From Marinobacterium sp. xm-d-530 (GTDB lineage: Bacteria; Pseudomonadota; Gammaproteobacteria; Pseudomonadales; Balneatricaceae), in contig NZ_WBYM01000004.1 of assembly GCF_013283365.1 (NCBI RefSeq), positions 248,001 through 312,000 of the forward strand: a stretch of DNA of 64,000 nucleotides, given 5' to 3'. Below the pieces are notes generated by a model that saw only the letters and a program-made list of their open reading frames with translations, made no database searches and was not told where the DNA came from. Shown in pieces: positions 63,964 through 64,000 of the stretch. How positions within the stretch are numbered: position 1 is the stretch's first letter; the number at the start of each line of letters is the position of its first letter. The position numbers were made by a program, and so were the translations under genes.

Positions 63964-64000
63964 AGTTTTAAGGGCAGCTTGCCCGCAGTTGGAATCAGAA

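Overview
The window looks like chromosomal DNA of a marine-type gammaproteobacterium, most like the Oceanospirillales/Pseudomonadales side of the class. This is inferred from gene order: lptD-surA-pdxA-rsmA-apaG divergent from amgK-murU, rpsF-rpsR-rplI-dnaB without priB, and xseA divergent from guaB. No phage, insertion sequence or CRISPR array was seen. The one clear mobile element is an intein inside dnaB.

Layout. 1-3.4 kb: a BvgS-like hybrid sensor kinase cut by the left edge, then a TrmB-like methyltransferase. 3.4-6.0 kb: a tight minus-strand run of four predicted lipoproteins (LPP20-like, a 42-residue lipoprotein, CsgG-like with a TPR-like tail, LPP20-like). 6.1-9.9 kb: SulP anion transporter, periplasmic DsrE-like protein, a voltage-gated channel with a very acidic filter, and a DUF2237 protein. 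9.9-11.4 kb: a PQQ sugar dehydrogenase broken by one in-frame amber codon, an array of palindromic hairpins, and an initiator tRNA-Met with promoter and terminator. 11.4-18.4 kb: yecE and the outer-membrane biogenesis operon lptD-surA-pdxA-rsmA-apaG. 18.5-25.9 kb: amgK-murU-djlA (muropeptide recycling and a co-chaperone), rpe-gph, an AEC-type carrier, trpD-trpC and an OsmC protein; trpE and trpG are absent here. 26.0-30.2 kb: ribosomal proteins S6, S18, L9 and DnaB helicase.

30.2-35.6 kb: a long inverted repeat, a GST-like protein, a thioesterase, an MFS carrier and a second hybrid kinase with three PAS-like repeats. 35.6-44.7 kb: an aromatic-acid island. A minus-strand operon encodes crotonase, SDR dehydrogenase, acyl-CoA dehydrogenase, feruloyl-CoA-synthase-like ligase and an amidohydrolase. 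It is divergent from a MarR regulator, with two matching inverted-repeat operators between them. An AraC regulator and PobA follow. Together they can be read as a thiolase-free side-chain shortening of hydroxycinnamates to 4-hydroxybenzoate, then to protocatechuate. 44.7-50.6 kb: MFS and DMT transporters, mmsA with a divergent LysR, and a ketopantoate-reductase-like gene. 50.7-54.5 kb: purU facing a compact light-repair operon (Cry-DASH, DUF2256, FeS-type photolyase). 54.6-64 kb: a SLAC1/TehA-like carrier, TrmO, an SDR, ComF, a BioD-like protein that has lost its P-loop, an esterase, an FKBP isomerase, an M23 protein, XseA and GuaB.

All functions come from reading motifs and gene order by eye; no database search was run.
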